This document shows, piece by piece, positions 63,314-64,000 of a DNA stretch of 64,000 bases. The notes under the pieces are model-generated. The model did no database searches and was not told the origin of the DNA. It worked only from the letters and a program-made list of their open reading frames with translations. The stretch lies in the NCBI GenBank assembly GCA_022702705.1, contig CM040428.1, positions 103,496,022 to 103,560,021 of the forward strand. The letters are read 5' to 3'. The stretch is from Papilionanthe hookeriana x Papilionanthe teres. Taxonomy: Eukaryota > Streptophyta > Magnoliopsida > Asparagales > Orchidaceae. The position numbers and the translations under genes are program-made. The number at the start of each line of letters is the position of its first letter. The stretch's first letter is position 1.

Positions 63314-64000
63314 AACTATAACTTTAAAAATAAAATATGTTGACTTGTGGTTGTGGGTTTCAATATAGTTTCCTATAATTTCATCTTAGAAATATTATAG
63401 TATAACATAGGAGAAATTCTAGCAAATCAACCTAGGACTAGAGTGTAAGAATATCTCATATTCAACTTAAGAATCCTGATTTTCTATTTACTTCAAAAGT
63501 TATTAAAAATTGTCAAACTAAAGATTCATAGAAAGTATAAAAATGAAATTTAAGCACCTTGGCTATACCAATTTAACCAATACCTTTTGAAATACGAATA
63601 AGCTTAGGATTTTTTTTAAGTCTTTTCATTTAAAAAGATTTAAGTGAAACCAATTTTTGAGTAAGCTTCCCCTCAAGCTTCTCCTCACTTATTTTCTTTT
63701 TTTTTCTTTTCTTTTGGTATCATTTTCAATCCCCCTTTTTTTCACTTTTTTTTTTCTTTCTCTCGGGATCATTTTTAATCCCTTTTTTTGCTTTTTTTAT
63801 GTGAGGATTACTATATCTGGATAGGCCTTTAATAATTTTGAATTTCACTATCCTCTCTCTAAAATCCAAAAATCAAAACTTTCCCTCACTTTTTAAAAGT
63901 GTAAGTATTAGTTCAAAAAAGCTTTTCAATAAAGACTCAATTCTCATTAAGTATAAATCTAAGAGTTAGCTTTTTAAATATTCAACTCCTTTCTACCATA
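63314..64000 (-). other. Ath-G conserved 3' non-coding module
   Basis: Ordered phrases shared with Ath-C, Ath-H and Ath-I: CAAAAATTGGTTTCACTT (near 63,645), GAGGAGAAGCTTGAGGGGAA (near 63,670), a long purine tract (63,690-63,790), GGCCTATCCAGATATAGTAA and TCCTCACAT (near 63,800-63,825), GAAATTCAAAATTATTAAAG (near 63,835). The element continues out of the window. Confidence 0.8.

Noticed and set aside
1..64000. tRNA or rRNA genes
   Set aside because: None recognised by eye on either strand; a covariance-model scan would be needed to exclude them.

Overview
The window looks like heterochromatic DNA of a flowering plant, most likely a eudicot. It is AT-rich and built almost entirely of decayed retrotransposons nested in one another. 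The dominant material is Ty3/gypsy of the Athila-like branch, shown by RT motifs such as MLDRLxGHKY, FMDDFSVFG and KLPPPT, IN motifs CDRCQRVGNIS and FGMPRVII, a gag PPGF motif, a primer site resembling TGGCGCCGTTGCC, and a plant-transposon-protein ORF downstream of pol. I see no intact host gene, rRNA, tRNA or CRISPR array. The names Ath-A to Ath-I below are mine.

Left part (1-12.8 kb). A minus-strand gag remnant (Ath-A, 1-1229) abuts a 5'-truncated minus-strand L1-type LINE (about 1243-5190). Next comes a GC-richer block (5.19-10.16 kb) made of at least six tandem-repeat families and no credible gene, then a minus-strand Tat/Ogre-like pol relic (10.17-12.24 kb).

Middle part (12.8-40.9 kb). 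Ath-C (minus, about 12.76-22.2 kb) retains a 3' LTR, an ORF3 remnant, pol and gag, all broken. Two further LTRs of related families follow (22.23-23.77 and 23.92-25.19 kb). A plus-strand element, Ath-F, is cut inside its RNase H by a 9.5-kb insertion (insert X, 25.52-35.02 kb) and resumes with integrase at 35.02 kb. Insert X holds a complete-length RTE-type LINE (27,706-31,079) flanked by a 14-bp target duplication, several tandem repeats and a piece resembling the 5' part of a host gene. 36.4-40.9 kb is unclassified repetitive DNA.

Right part (40.9-64.0 kb) is a three-level nest I can resolve to the base. The LTR of Ath-G (minus, continuing past 64,000) is split by Ath-H (minus, 41,777-62,171, target duplication TATAA). 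The 3' LTR of Ath-H is split in turn by Ath-I (plus, 43,360-50,859, target duplication GCGGC). Ath-H is the most complete element: LTR, primer site, gag, protease, RT, RNase H, integrase, two diverged copies of the downstream ORF, polypurine tract, LTR. Ath-I has lost primer site, gag and protease, so its left LTR runs straight into RT.

The most interesting signal is non-coding. Comparing the nested elements shows shared structures: a hairpin with compensatory change in the LTR core; a hairpin beside an AAGCGCTT palindrome after pol; a hairpin just before the polypurine tract; a second polypurine-like tract about 0.85 kb upstream; a conserved 3' module with a long purine tract; primer-site look-alikes inside the LTRs; and LTR-like GC-rich blocks with TATA-like boxes just upstream of ORF3 in two elements, suggesting an internal promoter. 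None of the coding regions looks functional.
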